Origin: Pseudoxanthomonas sp. SE1
Lineage (GTDB): Bacteria > Pseudomonadota > Gammaproteobacteria > Xanthomonadales > Xanthomonadaceae
Assembly (NCBI RefSeq): GCF_029542205.1
Contig: NZ_CP113783.1
Location: 2,037,001 to 2,101,000 of the forward strand
Reading direction: 5' to 3'
Length of the DNA stretch: 64,000 nucleotides
The position numbers and the translations under genes are program-made. The notes beneath the pieces are model-generated. The model saw nothing but the letters and a program-made list of their open reading frames with translations, made no database searches and was not told where the DNA came from. Below are positions 1 through 8,891 of the stretch, piece by piece (positions within the stretch are counted from its first letter, which is position 1; every line of letters starts with the position of its first letter).

Positions 1-220
1 AGGCCCGCAGCATCCGCGCCACTGAAAGGACGAACAAGCCGATCAACGCAAGTGCTGCAACACCCCAGTACTCACCGAGAAAGGCGCCGGCGGTAGTGCC
101 GGCGAGCACGACGGCGAGAATCGGTAGATGGCAGGGGCAGGACAGCACGGCCAGCGCGCCCCACAGGTAACCGGCGATCGGCCGGCGCCCTTGGGACGAT
201 GTACGCTGGAGGCGGTTCAT
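1..220 (-). CDS. merE: MerE mercury transport-associated protein (C-terminus cut by window edge)
   Basis: Small inner-membrane protein at the end of mer operons, implicated in uptake of Hg(II) and methylmercury. The reading frame starts at 220 and runs off the left edge after about 73 codons; the family is about 78 residues. Visible features are the segment GYLWGALAVLSCPCHLPILA, with the CPC cysteine pair typical of MerE in the first hydrophobic stretch, and a second hydrophobic stretch after GEYWG. The ATG overlaps the merD stop as TGATG (218-222), indicating translational coupling. The frame is too short for a usual ORF cut-off because it is truncated. Confidence 0.88.
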   Translation of the reverse strand, partial: MNRLQRTSSQGRRPIAGYLWGALAVLSCPCHLPILAVVLAGTTAGAFLGEYWGVAALALIGLFVLSVARMLRA

Positions 221-585
221 CACGGCACGCTTTCCGCTGGGTATGCCGGCTCAGCTGGCATGGCCGCCAACTGCGCTTCCAGGTCGGCCAGTGACTCGCG
301 TCGGCGCTCGAGTTGCTGACGCAGCCCGGCGAGTTGCGCAACTGCATCCGCGCCGTCCGCCGCATCCAGCGCCCGGCACAGCCGTGCCAGTACGTCCAAG
401 CCGATTCCCGCCTCGAAAGCGGCCCGAACGAACCGCAGCCGGGCCAGCGACTGCTCGTCGAAAATGCCGTATCCGCTTTCCGTGCGCCGTGCCGGATGCA
501 CCAGACCGCGGAGCACGTGATCGCGCACCACGTGGACGCTCACGCCTGCGTCTTCAGCCAGTCTGGATATCGTGTAGGCGTTCAT
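220..585 (-). CDS. merD: MerD mercury resistance co-regulator
   Basis: 121-residue MerR-family protein that in Tn21/Tn501-type operons competes with or displaces MerR at the mer operator and down-regulates expression. The N-terminal helix-turn-helix ([20 protein letters not shown], residues 4-23) and the [22 protein letters not shown] wing are clear. A C-terminal coiled-coil follows. The MerR mercury-binding cysteines are absent, as expected for MerD. It lies 19 bases after merA and overlaps merE by TGATG, so it is a distal gene of the same transcript. Confidence 0.93.
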   Translation of the reverse strand: MNAYTISRLAEDAGVSVHVVRDHVLRGLVHPARRTESGYGIFDEQSLARLRFVRAAFEAGIGLDVLARLCRALDAADGADAVAQLAGLRQQLERRRESLADLEAQLAAMPAEPAYPAESVP

Positions 586-604
586 CTCAATCGGTGCCTG
601 GCAG

Positions 605-2985
<2,381 letters not shown>

Positions 2986-2992
2986 GACTCGC

Positions 2993-3271
2993 TCACTTCT
3001 TGACAGTGGACGGATAACCGGCGTTGGCCGTCGCGTCGGTGAGCGCCTTGAGCGTGGTCTTGGCGTCATCGAAGGTCACAACGACTTCCTTCGCTTCGTA
3101 GTTGACCTCGATCTTGGTCACGCCTTCGACCTTGCTCAGCCCCCGCTTGACGGTGATCGGGCAGCTGGCGCAGTACATGCCGTCCACGGTGAGCGTTACG
3201 GTCTTGAGGGCCGCCCAGGCCGGTGCGGTGAACGCGAGGGCCAGGACGAGAACGGTGGCGAGTTTCTTCAT
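2993..3271 (-). CDS. merP: MerP periplasmic mercury-binding protein
   Basis: 92-residue periplasmic Hg(II) scavenger that passes mercury to MerT. The signal peptide is MKKLATVLVLALAFTAPAWA, with cleavage predicted after AWA. It is followed by one heavy-metal-associated domain with the metal site GMYCASCP and the typical beta-alpha-beta-beta-alpha-beta length. It sits 21 bases after merT and just before merC in the expected order. Confidence 0.97.
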   Translation of the reverse strand: MKKLATVLVLALAFTAPAWAALKTVTLTVDGMYCASCPITVKRGLSKVEGVTKIEVNYEAKEVVVTFDDAKTTLKALTDATANAGYPSTVKK

Positions 3272-3292
3272 GTGCGGATCCTCCGGGAAGTG

Positions 3293-3646
3293 TCAGTAGA
3301 ACCACGGTGCGAGGTAGGGGAAGGTCAGTGCCAGCAGAATCAAGACCGCGACGATCCAGAAGAGAATCTTGTATGCGGCCTTGACCTGCGGTACCGCGCA
3401 GACTTCGCCCGGCGCGCACGCCGCGGCCGGCCGGTAAATACGGCGCCAGGCGAAGAACATGGCGACCAGGGCGGCGCCGATGAAGAGCGGGCGGTAGGGT
3501 TCGAGCGCCGCGAGGTTGCCCAGCCACGCCCCGCTGAATCCCAAGGTCACCAGCACCAGGGGGCCGAGGCAGCACGCCGAGGCCAGAACCGCCGTGACGC
3601 CGCCGGCGAGCAGCGCCGTGGCGCCCGTTTTATTGGTGTTTTTCAT
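3293..3646 (-). CDS. merT: MerT inner-membrane mercury transporter
   Basis: 117-residue transporter with three hydrophobic spans. The first carries the vicinal pair in LASACCLGPLVLV, and the loop carries the second pair AACAPGEVCAVP. Both are MerT hallmarks for receiving Hg(II) from MerP and passing it to MerA. The start at 3646 (MKNTNKTG) is chosen because it matches family length. The frame is open to 3712, but that would run into the promoter at 3682-3712. It is the first gene after that promoter. Confidence 0.95.
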   Translation of the reverse strand: MKNTNKTGATALLAGGVTAVLASACCLGPLVLVTLGFSGAWLGNLAALEPYRPLFIGAALVAMFFAWRRIYRPAAACAPGEVCAVPQVKAAYKILFWIVAVLILLALTFPYLAPWFY

Positions 3647-3681
3647 CGCGATGCCGTGGATCCATCTGGGTTGACGCCTGC

Positions 3682-3712
3682 ACCTTACTGCCGTACTTGG
3701 GTACGGAGTCAA
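3682..3712 (-). promoter_or_regulatory. Second mer promoter/operator, in front of merT
   Basis: On the minus strand, TTGACT (3712-3707) and TAAGGT (3687-3682) are separated by exactly 19 bases. The spacer contains the dyad CCGTAC...GTACGG. The 19-base spacing and this dyad are the signature of MerR-activated promoters, and the -35 and -10 boxes equal those I recall for Tn501/Tn21 PmerT. It lies directly upstream of merT and at the stop codon of the gene at 3709-4314. Confidence 0.85.
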
Positions 3713-4314
3713 GCGCCATGCTCACAGGGCGCTGCATCGGCGGGCAGCAGCGTGGCGAGGGTCAAGACGGTCTCCCAGGGCACCCCGACGTGCTGTTGCA
3801 GCACGTCTCGCGCGGCCGCGAGCAGTCGCGCCAGGCGGGCTTCGATGCGGATGTTCTCGTCCGCGATGAGTACGTCCCGCAGCGCACACGCCAGATCGCA
3901 TTGCAGCGCCGCGCCGTCAGGCAGCGGCACGCCCCGTTGCGACAGGCGCAGCACGATCCGGGCGGCAATGGTGTGCGCCTCTTCCTCGCTGAGCTGATCG
4001 ACGGTTTCGCACCGGTACCACTGCGACGGGTCGGGAAAGGTCGCGAGCAAATCGCCAGCCGCCGCTGGAGTGCATGCGAACTCACGGCCGCCACCAAGTG
4101 CGACGTGCAGCAGGCGGACCTGCTGATCGACGTCGAGTTCGCATCGCCACTCGATCGCGATCAGGTCGCCGCGACGGTGCAGCCACGCGCGCGCGATGGC
4201 CGGTTGATCCTCCAGCTGAGCCAGCACGGGCTTGGCGAGGCACCCACAGCCGATCTGCGGGACGGCTGCGCACACCAATGCAGCAGAGTAGAAACCAATG
4301 GGGGCGATGGGCAT
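3709..4314 (-). CDS. Unknown mer-operon protein with N-terminal CGC motif
   Basis: 201-residue protein read from the merR-divergent promoter. I do not recognise a named family. The N-terminus is hydrophobic (MPIAPIGFYSAALVCAAVPQ), followed by IGCGCLAKPVLAQLEDQPAI and a stretch ending GDLIAIEW. The Cys, Val, Leu, Pro and Gly spacing resembles a heavy-metal-associated fold, which is inference only. More cysteines occur at about residues 58, 80, 100, 137, 141 and 197. The start at 4314 is chosen for the GGAG eight bases upstream; the frame is open to 4374, inside the promoter. A MerR-type promoter on each side suggests separate mercury-dependent expression. Confidence 0.75.
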   Translation of the reverse strand: MPIAPIGFYSAALVCAAVPQIGCGCLAKPVLAQLEDQPAIARAWLHRRGDLIAIEWRCELDVDQQVRLLHVALGGGREFACTPAAAGDLLATFPDPSQWYRCETVDQLSEEEAHTIAARIVLRLSQRGVPLPDGAALQCDLACALRDVLIADENIRIEARLARLLAAARDVLQQHVGVPWETVLTLATLLPADAAPCEHGA

Positions 4315-4343
4315 GGGCTTCTCCGGGCGGGTCGAACGGTCGT

Positions 4344-4374
4344 AAGCTACCTCCGTAGTCAAGTACGGGATCAA
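4344..4374 (-). promoter_or_regulatory. mer promoter/operator between merR and the leftward mer genes
   Basis: On the minus strand, TTGATC (4374-4369), a 19-base spacer and TAGCTT (4349-4344). The spacer contains the dyad CCGTAC TTGA CTACGG. This is the MerR operator architecture with overlong spacing. It overlaps the 5' side of merR (start 4379), as expected for autoregulated divergent mer promoters. Confidence 0.85.
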
Positions 4375-4378
4375 GCGG

Positions 4379-4780
4379 ATGGATCACACTCCGGAAAACC
4401 TGACCATCGGCGCCTTCGCCAAGGCGGCCGGCGTCAATGTCGAGACGATCCGGTTCTACCAGCGCAAGGGGCTGTTGCTCGAACCAGTGAAGCCCTACGG
4501 CGGCATCCGTCGCTACGGGCCGACGGAAGTGGCGCGGGTCAAGTTCGTGAAATCGGCCCAGCGGTTGGGCTTCAGCCTCGACGAGGTCGCGCAATTGCTC
4601 AAGCTGGACGACGGCACCCACTGCCACGAGGCGGCCGAACTTGCGGCGCTGCGGCTGGCCGACGTGCGCGCGCGCCTGGCGGATCTGCGGCGCATGGAAC
4701 AGGCGCTGTCCCAACTGGTGGTCGCTTGCCATACGCATCACGGCCAAGTGTCGTGCCCGCTGATCGCCGCGTTGCATTGA
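4379..4780 (+). CDS. merR: MerR mercury-responsive activator/repressor
   Basis: 133-residue regulator that represses its operon without mercury and activates by unwinding DNA when Hg(II) binds. The helix-turn-helix is [20 protein letters not shown], and the dimerisation helix and all three metal ligands are present at Cys82, Cys117 and Cys126 ([23 protein letters not shown]), the same positions as in Tn501 MerR. It is transcribed away from the resistance genes, with the operator in the 65-base gap. Confidence 0.97.
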   Translation: MDHTPENLTIGAFAKAAGVNVETIRFYQRKGLLLEPVKPYGGIRRYGPTEVARVKFVKSAQRLGFSLDEVAQLLKLDDGTHCHEAAELAALRLADVRARLADLRRMEQALSQLVVACHTHHGQVSCPLIAALH

Positions 4781-4891
4781 GTCCGCACGCGCAGCGGTCT
4801 GGACCGCTGCCTCGACGCCGCCACTCGCGGCGCGAACACCTGCTGTGCACGTAATGGCCGCGTCACGCAGCTAAATCCGATCGGTTCCGCA

Positions 4892-4920
4892 GGCGGCACC
4901 ACGGCAACGGTGGTGCCGCC
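4892..4920. terminator. Hairpin between convergent merR and cyclodipeptide synthase gene
   Basis: GGCGGCACCA (4892-4901), a 9-base loop and TGGTGCCGCC (4911-4920) make a perfect 10-bp stem, placed between two converging genes. No T-run follows on either strand. A bidirectional terminator is plausible but not proven. Confidence 0.45.
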
Positions 4921-4935
4921 TGATGCATCAAGCGC

Positions 4936-5649
4936 TCAGCGGCAACGGTTCGGGCACGGGACTTGCAGCGCGTGCGTCTGCAACTGCTCGGCCGCCTCAC
5001 CTGCAAGTTCGTGCGGACGCAGCACGCCAAATCCTTGGCCTCGGGACACCTTGCCTGCCAGTTCGCCCTGATATGTTTCCGAGATCAGCAGCGGGCACTG
5101 GTGGTACACGAATACCACGTCAGATCCGATCATCTCCGAGGCATGGAAGAACAGGGGCAGCTCGGCGAGGAGGTATTGAACGCCAAGCATTGCCGCATCG
5201 AGGCCAACCGGCTCACCATCCTTAGCAGACAGAACCCAACGTGTCGTGTCGAGGCACCTCCGACGAAAAACGTCGTCAGTCTCGAACCGATCGAGCGCTT
5301 CTGCGAGCCGGTTTTGGTAGGCCGCATTGGTCGCCAAGGACTCGCACCCGAGGATCGCAAGGCGCCTGGCACCCATCGCTTGGTTCATCTTGTTGCGCAG
5401 GTAGCGCATTTGCCGGCTGGTTTTCCTGACTGCTTCGTCTTTCGTGTAGCCGCGGGCTTGCAAGGTGAACCGCGTGACGTCGTCCGGGACGAACAAGGCA
5501 ACAGCGCGCCCGCCGTCCTCGCAGAAGTCGATGATTGATTGAATGCGCTCGGTACTGAAATAGCTGTTGAAGGGGCTGATACCGACCAGCGCCATGGCGC
5601 CTTCGGACCACAGTCGGTCGCATTCACGGGTTATGCCGCGAAATTCCAT
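4936..5649 (-). CDS. tRNA-dependent cyclodipeptide synthase
   Basis: 237-residue protein of the cyclodipeptide synthase family. These enzymes take two aminoacyl-tRNAs and join the aminoacyl groups into a diketopiperazine. Family marks are ALVGISPFNSYFS near residue 20, with the nucleophilic Ser of the GxS element, a basic helix (AVRKTSRQMRYLRNKM) for tRNA contact, and YLLAELPLF with the Tyr-x-x-x-Glu pair of the aminoacyl pocket, followed by VVFVYHQCP. The start at 5649 is preceded by AGAGGAG; the frame is open to 5700. No oxidase or methyltransferase tailoring gene is nearby, so the product cannot be predicted. It lies between merR and the transposition genes as transposon cargo. Confidence 0.88.
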   Translation of the reverse strand: MEFRGITRECDRLWSEGAMALVGISPFNSYFSTERIQSIIDFCEDGGRAVALFVPDDVTRFTLQARGYTKDEAVRKTSRQMRYLRNKMNQAMGARRLAILGCESLATNAAYQNRLAEALDRFETDDVFRRRCLDTTRWVLSAKDGEPVGLDAAMLGVQYLLAELPLFFHASEMIGSDVVFVYHQCPLLISETYQGELAGKVSRGQGFGVLRPHELAGEAAEQLQTHALQVPCPNRCR

Positions 5650-5744
5650 AAGTCGTCTCCTCTGACGACCCTCGCACCTACGTGCAGGGTCAAGCTCCAC
5701 CTTGTCGCGTTTGACTAAGGCGTTCGGAATCTGGGGAAAGCGGC

Positions 5745-6074
5745 TCAGGCCTTGGGCGGCGGGAGCGGCGGACGCTCGTCGTGTGAGCGTAATGCTGGAA
5801 AGTTGGCTTCTGGCCGTTCGGCGACCCGGATCTTCAGGTGAAAACGTAACTCGTCTGGCACCACAGCGCAGGGGACCGAGCAGCGCAGCTTGCTCCTTCC
5901 TCCCGCATCCTCAGCGCCGGGCCCCTCGCATGCTGCAGCCGCTGGCGTGACCGTAGGGCACGGACTATCCCTGTCCGGCATGGGCAACGGCGTCCAGTAC
6001 TTCGGCAGCAGGAAGCCGCACAGCAGCGTGATGATGAGCAGACAACTGATCCGACCCGCGTTATCCAAGTGCAT
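5745..6074 (-). CDS. Hypothetical protein with N-terminal membrane segment
   Basis: A 109-residue open frame. The N-terminus holds a hydrophobic stretch (ISCLLIITLLCGFLLP) that could be a signal or anchor, then PMPDRDSPCP, and a proline-rich end (DERPPLPPPKA). The layout of a short secreted or anchored protein with several cysteines resembles small metal-resistance accessory proteins, but no family is recognised. No convincing ribosome-binding site precedes the ATG. It may be non-coding. Confidence 0.35.
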   Translation of the reverse strand: MHLDNAGRISCLLIITLLCGFLLPKYWTPLPMPDRDSPCPTVTPAAAACEGPGAEDAGGRSKLRCSVPCAVVPDELRFHLKIRVAERPEANFPALRSHDERPPLPPPKA

Positions 6075-6371
6075 AATGCCGACTCATTGCAACGCCTACA
6101 ATCCACTTGAAGGTTGTACTGGATACCGCCGTTCCGCCCACGTGGGAACGGATCTGACGCGTGCCTTGATGCGCGGTCACCCGCTGTGCGCCAACGCGGG
6201 GGAGAGGTTCACTCCCCGCAAGCACCGCGTGCTGACTCCGATCTACGACCAAGACGCGAGGCGAAAGTTCAGTTGCACGGGTAGACGGGCACAGGATGTT
6301 GGCCCCATGGGTGATCGGCAGCACGAGCCTTGACTGCGTCCACGGAGGCGCTTACGCGCGATCACGCGCGG
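6075..6371. other. No gene recognised between hypothetical ORF and tnpS
   Basis: About 300 bases without a supportable gene. Short open frames on both strands lack ribosome-binding sites or family features. A hairpin-forming stretch (GGGGAG, short loop, CTCCCC, near 6199-6218) may end leftward tnpS transcription. Confidence 0.4.
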
Positions 6372-7538
6372 TCAGGGACTTTCGGCCGATGACGCATGGT
6401 TGGGCGACGGCGACGCGTCCTCGGCTGGCACTGCGAGCGCGGCCCCGGGCAGCGTCAGCGCGCTCACGCGGCTCGAGAGCAAGGCGCCTGCTTGGAAGTA
6501 ACCCATCACGGTCCCCACGCTGCGGTGCTCGGTCATCGCCATGACTTCGCCCAGCGCCACGCCCTGGCGGCCCGCTTCGGTCACGAAGCCGGAGCGCAAG
6601 CTGTGCGCGGCCCAATCGCCTTCGAGGCCCGCCAGTTTCGCGCGTCGCTGCACGATGCGGGCGATCTGGTCACTGGACAGGGCGCGCGAACCGACCTTGT
6701 CGTGACGATACATCCGCCGGAAAAGCGGGCCTTCGGTGAGGTTTGCCGCCTGCAGCCACGCCGCCACCGCCCGCGCCGCATCGCCGCGCAGCGGCTTGTC
6801 CCGGCGCGGGCCGCTCGCGTTCGTCTTGGTGCGTCCCAGGGCATAGGTCCAGGTGTCATCCCGCAGGCGGCGCAGGTCGCCGACCTGCAGTTCGACGACT
6901 TCCGACCGGCGGCGTCCGCCACCGCTCCAGGCGAGCAGCAGCAGCGCGCGATCGCGCACGCCCCGAAGGCCATCGGTGCAGGTATCCAGCATGGCCTGCA
7001 GCGGCTCGGCGACGGCCGCCGTTTTCTTGCGCGTGACGATGCCGCGCTTCGCTTGGGCTCGGCGCGCCTTGGCGACCAGCGTCTTGATTCGGTGGTCGTC
7101 GGTCGGCGACTCCCACTGCTGCAGACGATGCCATTTGGCGAGCACCGCCAGTCGGTGTCCGACCGTAGCCGAGGACAAGGGGCCGAGCGCTTTCTTCGCG
7201 CCCAGCGCCACGAGCTGCGCGTCCACGGCCGGCGGCAGATCGTGGCGCAGTCCGGCGCCCACGCGGCGCTCCAGATGGTCGATGACGAACTGGTTCACCA
7301 CCGGGACGGGCACGGGCTGCGCGTGGAAGGCGCCGCCGTAGCGCAGCGCGTACCAGGCCGCCCAGTAGCGCATGGCGGAGGCGTAGCTGCGTGCCGTGTT
7401 CGCGGGCGTGCCTTCCGCGAGGAATTCTTCGGTCGCGCGTTGAGTGGCGGCGTCGAGCGCCCTCGGATCCAACAGAGCGGAAGTCGCTGGGTCGACACAG
7501 GGGACCGGAACGAGCGTAGTATTTGTTACGTCCGACAT
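6372..7538 (-). CDS. tnpS: Tyrosine recombinase for cointegrate resolution (TnpS-like)
   Basis: 388-residue tyrosine site-specific recombinase. The catalytic domain shows the first Arg in WSGGGRRRSEVVELQ, the box-II HSLRSGF (His-x-x-Arg), a His in MTEHRSVGTV and the nucleophilic Tyr in VMGYFQAG. The N-terminal SAM-like core-binding domain starts around ATEEFLAEGTPANTARSYAS. It diverges from the KfrA-like gene at 7614, as TnpS does from TnpT in Tn4651/Tn5041-type transposons, where the pair resolves cointegrates at a site between the genes. The symbol is assigned by this context and not by direct comparison. Confidence 0.85.
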   Translation of the reverse strand: MSDVTNTTLVPVPCVDPATSALLDPRALDAATQRATEEFLAEGTPANTARSYASAMRYWAAWYALRYGGAFHAQPVPVPVVNQFVIDHLERRVGAGLRHDLPPAVDAQLVALGAKKALGPLSSATVGHRLAVLAKWHRLQQWESPTDDHRIKTLVAKARRAQAKRGIVTRKKTAAVAEPLQAMLDTCTDGLRGVRDRALLLLAWSGGGRRRSEVVELQVGDLRRLRDDTWTYALGRTKTNASGPRRDKPLRGDAARAVAAWLQAANLTEGPLFRRMYRHDKVGSRALSSDQIARIVQRRAKLAGLEGDWAAHSLRSGFVTEAGRQGVALGEVMAMTEHRSVGTVMGYFQAGALLSSRVSALTLPGAALAVPAEDASPSPNHASSAESP

Positions 7539-7613
7539 AGCAAAACTGCCTTATGAGTGTCCATTAGTCGGATAACTGGTTGCTTATCAGACCTTAGCAT
7601 AGGAGAAGGGGAG
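7539..7613. promoter_or_regulatory. Probable resolution site between tnpS and tnpT
   Basis: The 75-base gap between the two divergent genes holds the inverted repeat GATAA (7571-7575), an 8-base spacer and TTATC (7584-7588). Short inverted arms around a 6-8 base spacer fit a tyrosine-recombinase core site. The location matches the resolution site of the Tn4651 branch. The exact core is inference. Confidence 0.5.
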
Positions 7614-8603
7614 ATGGCCGTCGGGGTCCCAGAAGCTGACGTTTTCGCCGCCGCTGATCGCGTGCTCGAGCGCGGCGAACGCCCTACCGTCGAGCGCGTG
7701 CGCCTGGAGCTCGGACGCGGGAGTCCGGCGCGCGTCGGCCAACTGCTCGAGGCGTGGTGGGATGCGTTGGCGAAACGGCTCGCCGGCGAGACCCGGCTGC
7801 CGGCGCTGCCCTCGGCCGCCTCGGCCGCGTTCACAGACCTGTGGCGCGTGGCCATGAACGAGGCGCGTGCCGTGGCAGAGCGCGAGCTCGAGGAGCAGCG
7901 TGCGGCTGTCGAGGCGGAGCGCGCGCAGTTTCAAGCGGACCGGAGCGTCTGGGACCAGCAGATCGCCCAGGCCGCCCAGGCGAGGGTCGAGGCCGACACG
8001 GCGCGCAGCCAGGCCACCGAACGGTTGGAGGATCTGCAGCGCCTCACGACACAGCTCGAGCACCAAGCCGTCGAGGGCGGCGAGCGCCAAAAGGCCTTGG
8101 AATCGCAGCTGCAAGCCGCAGAGTGCGATCGGCGCGCGTTGCAGGAGCACGTGTCAGCGCGGGAGGCGGCGGCAGCCCAGGAGCGCGAGGCGGCGGCCCA
8201 ACACTTACGGGCAATCGAGGACCGCAGTCACGCCGAGGTGGATCGGGCCAGGCAAGAAGCGAAGCTCCTGCGCACCGAAGTGGAGCGCGCGGAACGGGCG
8301 CACCAGCAGGAAATGCGCGAGTCGCACGAGCGAGAATCCGAGCTGCGCCAGCGACTCGGGCAGGCGGAACGCACGGTCGGGGAGCACGCGGCGCGGGTCC
8401 GTGCGCTCGATGAGCAGCTGGCTCGTCTGGATGGCTTGGGCGATGCGCTGCGCAGCGCCCAGGACGCCGTCCGCGCCGGGCTCGACCGGGAGGCGCAGCT
8501 GCGCCAGGCGCTCGAGGAAGCCGCGCGCCGGACGTCGGAGGGCCACCCGCCGGACGCCGCGAAACCGCCTAGAAGGAAGGTGGCAGCCAAAGCCAAACGG
8601 TGA
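7614..8603 (+). CDS. tnpT: KfrA-like coiled-coil DNA-binding protein (TnpT-like)
   Basis: 329-residue protein. The N-terminal 70 residues fit the KfrA N-terminal DNA-binding domain (DVFAAADRVLERGERPTVER, then RGSPARVGQLLEAWWDAL). Residues about 90-310 are a long Glu/Arg/Ala/Gln-rich coiled coil, and the tail is basic (PPRRKVAAKAKR). In Tn4651/Tn5041 relatives, TnpT assists TnpS in cointegrate resolution. The start at 7614 is chosen for the AGGAGAAGGGG just upstream; an in-frame GTG at 7557 would overlap the recombination site. Confidence 0.82.
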   Translation: MAVGVPEADVFAAADRVLERGERPTVERVRLELGRGSPARVGQLLEAWWDALAKRLAGETRLPALPSAASAAFTDLWRVAMNEARAVAERELEEQRAAVEAERAQFQADRSVWDQQIAQAAQARVEADTARSQATERLEDLQRLTTQLEHQAVEGGERQKALESQLQAAECDRRALQEHVSAREAAAAQEREAAAQHLRAIEDRSHAEVDRARQEAKLLRTEVERAERAHQQEMRESHERESELRQRLGQAERTVGEHAARVRALDEQLARLDGLGDALRSAQDAVRAGLDREAQLRQALEEAARRTSEGHPPDAAKPPRRKVAAKAKR

Positions 8604-8647
8604 CCGCCCTTTCCACACCTAGGCCGCTTTGGCGGGTCGTTGCCCAT

Positions 8648-8667
8648 AACTTTACATTTTCGGGCGA
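8648..8667 (+). repeat. Transposon-end-like motif, copy A
   Basis: AACTTTACATTTTCGGGCGA, 45 bases after tnpT. It is a near match to copies at 8816-8835 and 12003-12022, all in the same orientation. Similarity between copies A and B extends about 14 bases further to the right. It is likely a TnpA-binding terminal-repeat segment or a remnant of an older transposon end. Confidence 0.6.
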
Positions 8668-8815
8668 ATGACGGCTTCTAGTTGCACGCGTCTGTTATTG
8701 CTCACGTTTTTCTGCAAGGGAGGCGGTGCAGCGCGGCTCGGAATGCGCAGAATCCGGCCCAATTTGATGGCGGTGTGGCCAGGTCTGACGCCTGAATGCT
8801 CTCGGTACCCTTCAG

Positions 8816-8835
8816 AACTTTACATTTTTGGGCGA
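8816..8835 (+). repeat. Transposon-end-like motif, copy B, upstream of tnpA
   Basis: AACTTTACATTTTTGGGCGA, 56 bases before the tnpA start, in the same orientation as the right-end copy. The rest of the 288-base gap between tnpT and tnpA shows no gene. Confidence 0.6.
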
Positions 8836-8891
8836 CTGAGCGTTTCTTGTTCCAATAGATTGATTTGTTTCGATAAACAAGGGGCCTTTGC

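Noticed and set aside
2986..3069. Upstream extension of merC to 3069
   Set aside because: It overlaps merP, and the added residues (MTPRPRSRRSPTRRP) do not fit MerC. The start at 2985 gives family length.
5702..5950. 82-codon plus-strand frame after the cyclodipeptide synthase
   Set aside because: No ribosome-binding site, no domain and Arg/Pro-rich shadow-like composition.
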